A DNA stretch of 64,000 bases from Chromohalobacter nigrandesensis (GTDB lineage Bacteria; Pseudomonadota; Gammaproteobacteria; Pseudomonadales; Halomonadaceae): assembly GCF_023061285.1 (NCBI RefSeq), contig NZ_JAKGAM010000008.1:78619-142618 (forward strand), given 5' to 3'. The notes under the pieces are model-generated. The model did not search any database. It had not been told where the DNA came from and was given only the letters and a program-made list of their open reading frames with translations. Of the stretch, positions 63,801 to 64,000 are shown piece after piece. Made by a program: the position numbers and the translations under genes. Numbering within the stretch: the stretch's first letter is position 1; each line of letters starts with the position of its first letter.

Positions 63801-64000
63801 TCGATCATCCCTCGGTGGACCCTCGTCCGATCAGCGCCCTGATCGCCGATCAGGCGCAGGAAAGGCCGGAGGCGATGGCGGTGGTCCACGGCGAGGATCG
63901 CCTGACCTTCGCCGAATTCGATACCCGCGCCAACCGCCTGGCCCACTGGCTGATGGGGCAGGGCATCGGCGCCGAGAGTCGCGTGGGCGTGGCCCTGGAG
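57893..64000 (+). CDS. NRPS 2: C-A(Ser)-T-E-C-A..., cut by window end
   Basis: Starts ATG at 57893, overlapping the NRPS1 stop by 4 nt, and stays open for 2036 codons to the last base. C about 50-470 (HHIIADGWS near 176). A about 505-985 ([11 protein letters not shown] 652; pocket D698,V,W,H,I,S,L,I,D = Ser code). T Ser1033 (LGGDSI). E about 1070-1510 ([10 protein letters not shown] 1208, [17 protein letters not shown]), giving D-Ser. C about 1536-1960 (HHILLDGWS 1665). The next A begins about residue 1970 and is truncated. It continues the acyl-peptide chain of NRPS1. Confidence 0.93.
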   Translation, partial: MMPDNAMSLSRRFLELNTDKRRIFLQKLQAQGLTLSALPIPQGVAGDVSPASFAQQRLWFIDQLEPGNSAYHLPGAIRLRGSLDRAALRTAFDTLAQRHQSLRTTFRMDDDGEPQQIIGSFAPVEILQLSADSEAMFQKQAQDVAQQPFDLVRGPLWRGVLVRMGEDDHRLVLCLHHIIADGWSIQVMLMEFVQCYRAALNGDVSDLPPLPLQYADVALWQRRALEAGAGEADLDYWARQLGDEPPVLELPTDRPRPAWQSFRGGRYHFRLDDGLVKALNALALTRGTTFFTVMLAAYKVLLHRLSGQTDLSVGVPMAGRERAELEGLIGFFVNIQVLRSELDGSEPFTAVLNREREVAQQAQAHQALPFEHLVDHLQPERSRSHNPLFQVLYNHQQRDGERFELAPGLSAELLAQDAGAAQFDLALHTWAFPDGRVGGNWNYATDLFDRQSVERIHRCFEGLLRQIVDAPDQSVGDYDLLDETDQGQLSAWNTTVTDYGQPKPVHRLFERQATAHPDREALAFGDERLSFGALDARANRLAHYLIGQGVGRNSLVGVAAERSVAMVVALYAIQKAGAAYVPIDPEHPEARQRQVLTDAGVDLLLSHKAVIDQLPAPDDLSVINLDQLDLTNQSASRPDVEIHPQQRAYVIYTSGSTGKPKGVVNTHAALFNRLQWMQAAYELDADDTVLQKTPYSFDVSVWEFFWPLMVGARLVVAQPGDHRDPAKLVDQIQRESVTTIHFVPSMLSAFLTLDDLAGGDSLRRVICSGEALPKDLQDEALRRLPKAQLYNLYGPTEAAIDVTHWTCGKDERTIVPIGQPIANLQVYILDHRLNPQPIGVPGELYIGGAGLAQGYHGQTDLTAERFVPSPFARGERLYRSGDLARWCHDGTIEYLGRLDHQIKLRGLRIELGEIEAVLRESADVIDAVVIARNDQLIGYVQGTGIETDALRSALKKQLPDYMVPVHLVVLERFPLSANGKLDRKALPEVEVQSAGYEAPQTDTEQALANLWQEVLGVDQAGRQDNFFALGGDSIQSLRIIAKAKRIGLELTARQVFEHQTIADLASVVTHATVQNHAIDLERDFPLTPIQQWFFDQAMPRPDHWNQALLLKPETVLDGSALAQALSAVYRQHDALRLRFAHHNGAWRQAYGAPGESDDLLWSVTTTSDKLANECDRAQASLDLGEGPLMRALHARLDDGSERLLLAVHHLVIDGVSWRILLDDLMRAYRQARQGETIDLGPKGVPFQAWADRLPAVWDEASLAEEMDYWAAIPAPTPLPGVNEAGPNTLAQLALSTIALSAEITRELLTEAPKAWRTQVNDLLLTALGEALFQWGGHSQSTIALEGHGRESLIEGVDLSRTVGWFTSLYPLCVSGGGNLVDNLKATKESLRQVPRGGLGYGVLRYLNGERGLPDLAGAVLFNYLGQVDSRSLDGLVLAEESPGAMRAADVPLGFELSLDGQVRDGVLSFTCSYSAARHQSEAIDRLMEHFHRALEAVVATCRETGGVTPSDFPLVALDQAALEALPVGQYDIDDVLPLTPMQQGLLFHSELGGSSDAYVNQVSVTLDDLPVEPFKAAWQSAIARHPILRAGFIHAPGSRMPVQLIHCKALLSIRELDWRTEEYAALDALCQQEKAAPFDLARPPLMRMVLVRLGERRWQMILTLHHILLDGWSSAALLSEVMREALGDQPQGPARYRDYFQWLGERDAVAAEMFWRDQLSALSEPTRLAPLLADSRCLPLEEATLADIVLNLDHDHLAAFARQQQVTLNTLIQAAWTLILQRYSGQRRVAFGATVSGRPASVAGMDRQIGLFINTLPVVQAPAPEQRLGEWLAELQAHNLALREHEHTPLYQIQQYAGQSGRELFDSLLVFENFPVDDALRSDASGVRASNLQVSEQTHYPLSLAVEAGKGLVLHLHYRNDHVSPARADALAGQLEQLLTAMARGGEQRLSGLPLLTASERQVWDDWNTVDHPSVDPRPISALIADQAQERPEAMAVVHGEDRLTFAEFDTRANRLAHWLMGQGIGAESRVGVALE

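Noticed and set aside
62720..63946. 408-codon minus-strand open frame inside NRPS2
   Set aside because: Antisense to a conserved C domain; no protein family resemblance.

Overview
The window is a contiguous stretch of a GC-rich gammaproteobacterial chromosome, most likely from the Halomonadaceae (Chromohalobacter/Halomonas type). Evidence for this is the fused tyrA-aroA gene, the gacA-uvrC-pgsA-tRNA(Gly-Cys-Leu) order shared with pseudomonads and relatives, fxsA beside groES-groEL, the ihfB-lapA-lapB block facing pyrF, and sdhE paired with a YgfX-like gene. The family placement is inferred from protein resemblance and gene order, not from a search.

Layout. 0-7.1 kb: serC-pheA-tyrA/aroA-cmk-rpsA, an aromatic amino acid/serine operon running into ribosomal protein S1 and closed by a bidirectional terminator shared with trmJ. 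7.1-10.7 kb: trmJ, groEL-groES with a sigma-32-like promoter, and fxsA. 10.8-11.6 kb: a decayed SDR pseudogene, a duplicated half-terminator and a ComEA-like secreted HhH protein. 11.8-14.4 kb: pyrF converging on ihfB-lapA-lapB. 14.5-31 kb: sdhE/ygfX, FUSC-type and small membrane proteins, topoisomerase III, an unrecognised membrane protein, a SEC-C protein, an AmpG-like permease, RfaH, a SlyD-like FKBP, a GAF/EAL phosphodiesterase, proS, a lipoprotein and an FNR-like regulator that lacks two of the four cluster cysteines. 31.2-35.3 kb: tRNA-Gly/Cys/Leu, pgsA, uvrC, gacA and tRNA-Ala. 35.3-44.2 kb: argF, grxD, rnt, argG, a HlyU-family gene, a GST, a DUF1161 protein, a queuosine-tRNA mannosyltransferase-like gene, nth and a soluble RnfB-like ferredoxin.

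44.3-64 kb is a siderophore-type NRPS island, cut by the right edge. A near-perfect Fur palindrome precedes an ECF sigma factor of the PvdS/FecI class. A 68-residue FecR N-domain follows. A PvdS-type iron-starvation box (GCTAAATTCC, CGT 16 nt after TAAAT) precedes mbtH, a type II thioesterase, an Sfp-type phosphopantetheinyl transferase, a TauD/SyrP-like hydroxylase and two giant NRPS genes. NRPS1 reads FAAL-T-C-A-T-E-C-A-T. NRPS2 reads C-A-T-E-C-A(cut).

Specificity residues read by eye give Asp for A1 (with hydroxylase and E domain: D-beta-hydroxy-Asp), an acidic pocket fitting a basic residue such as diaminobutyrate for A2, and Ser for A3 (with E: D-Ser). The predicted start of the product is fatty acyl-(OH)Asp-Dab-like-Ser, the opening of marinobactin-type amphiphilic marine siderophores. 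The regulatory chain would be Fur, then the ECF sigma factor, then the IS box, then the NRPS operon. Hydroxyornithine, export and receptor genes are not in the window and are expected to the right.
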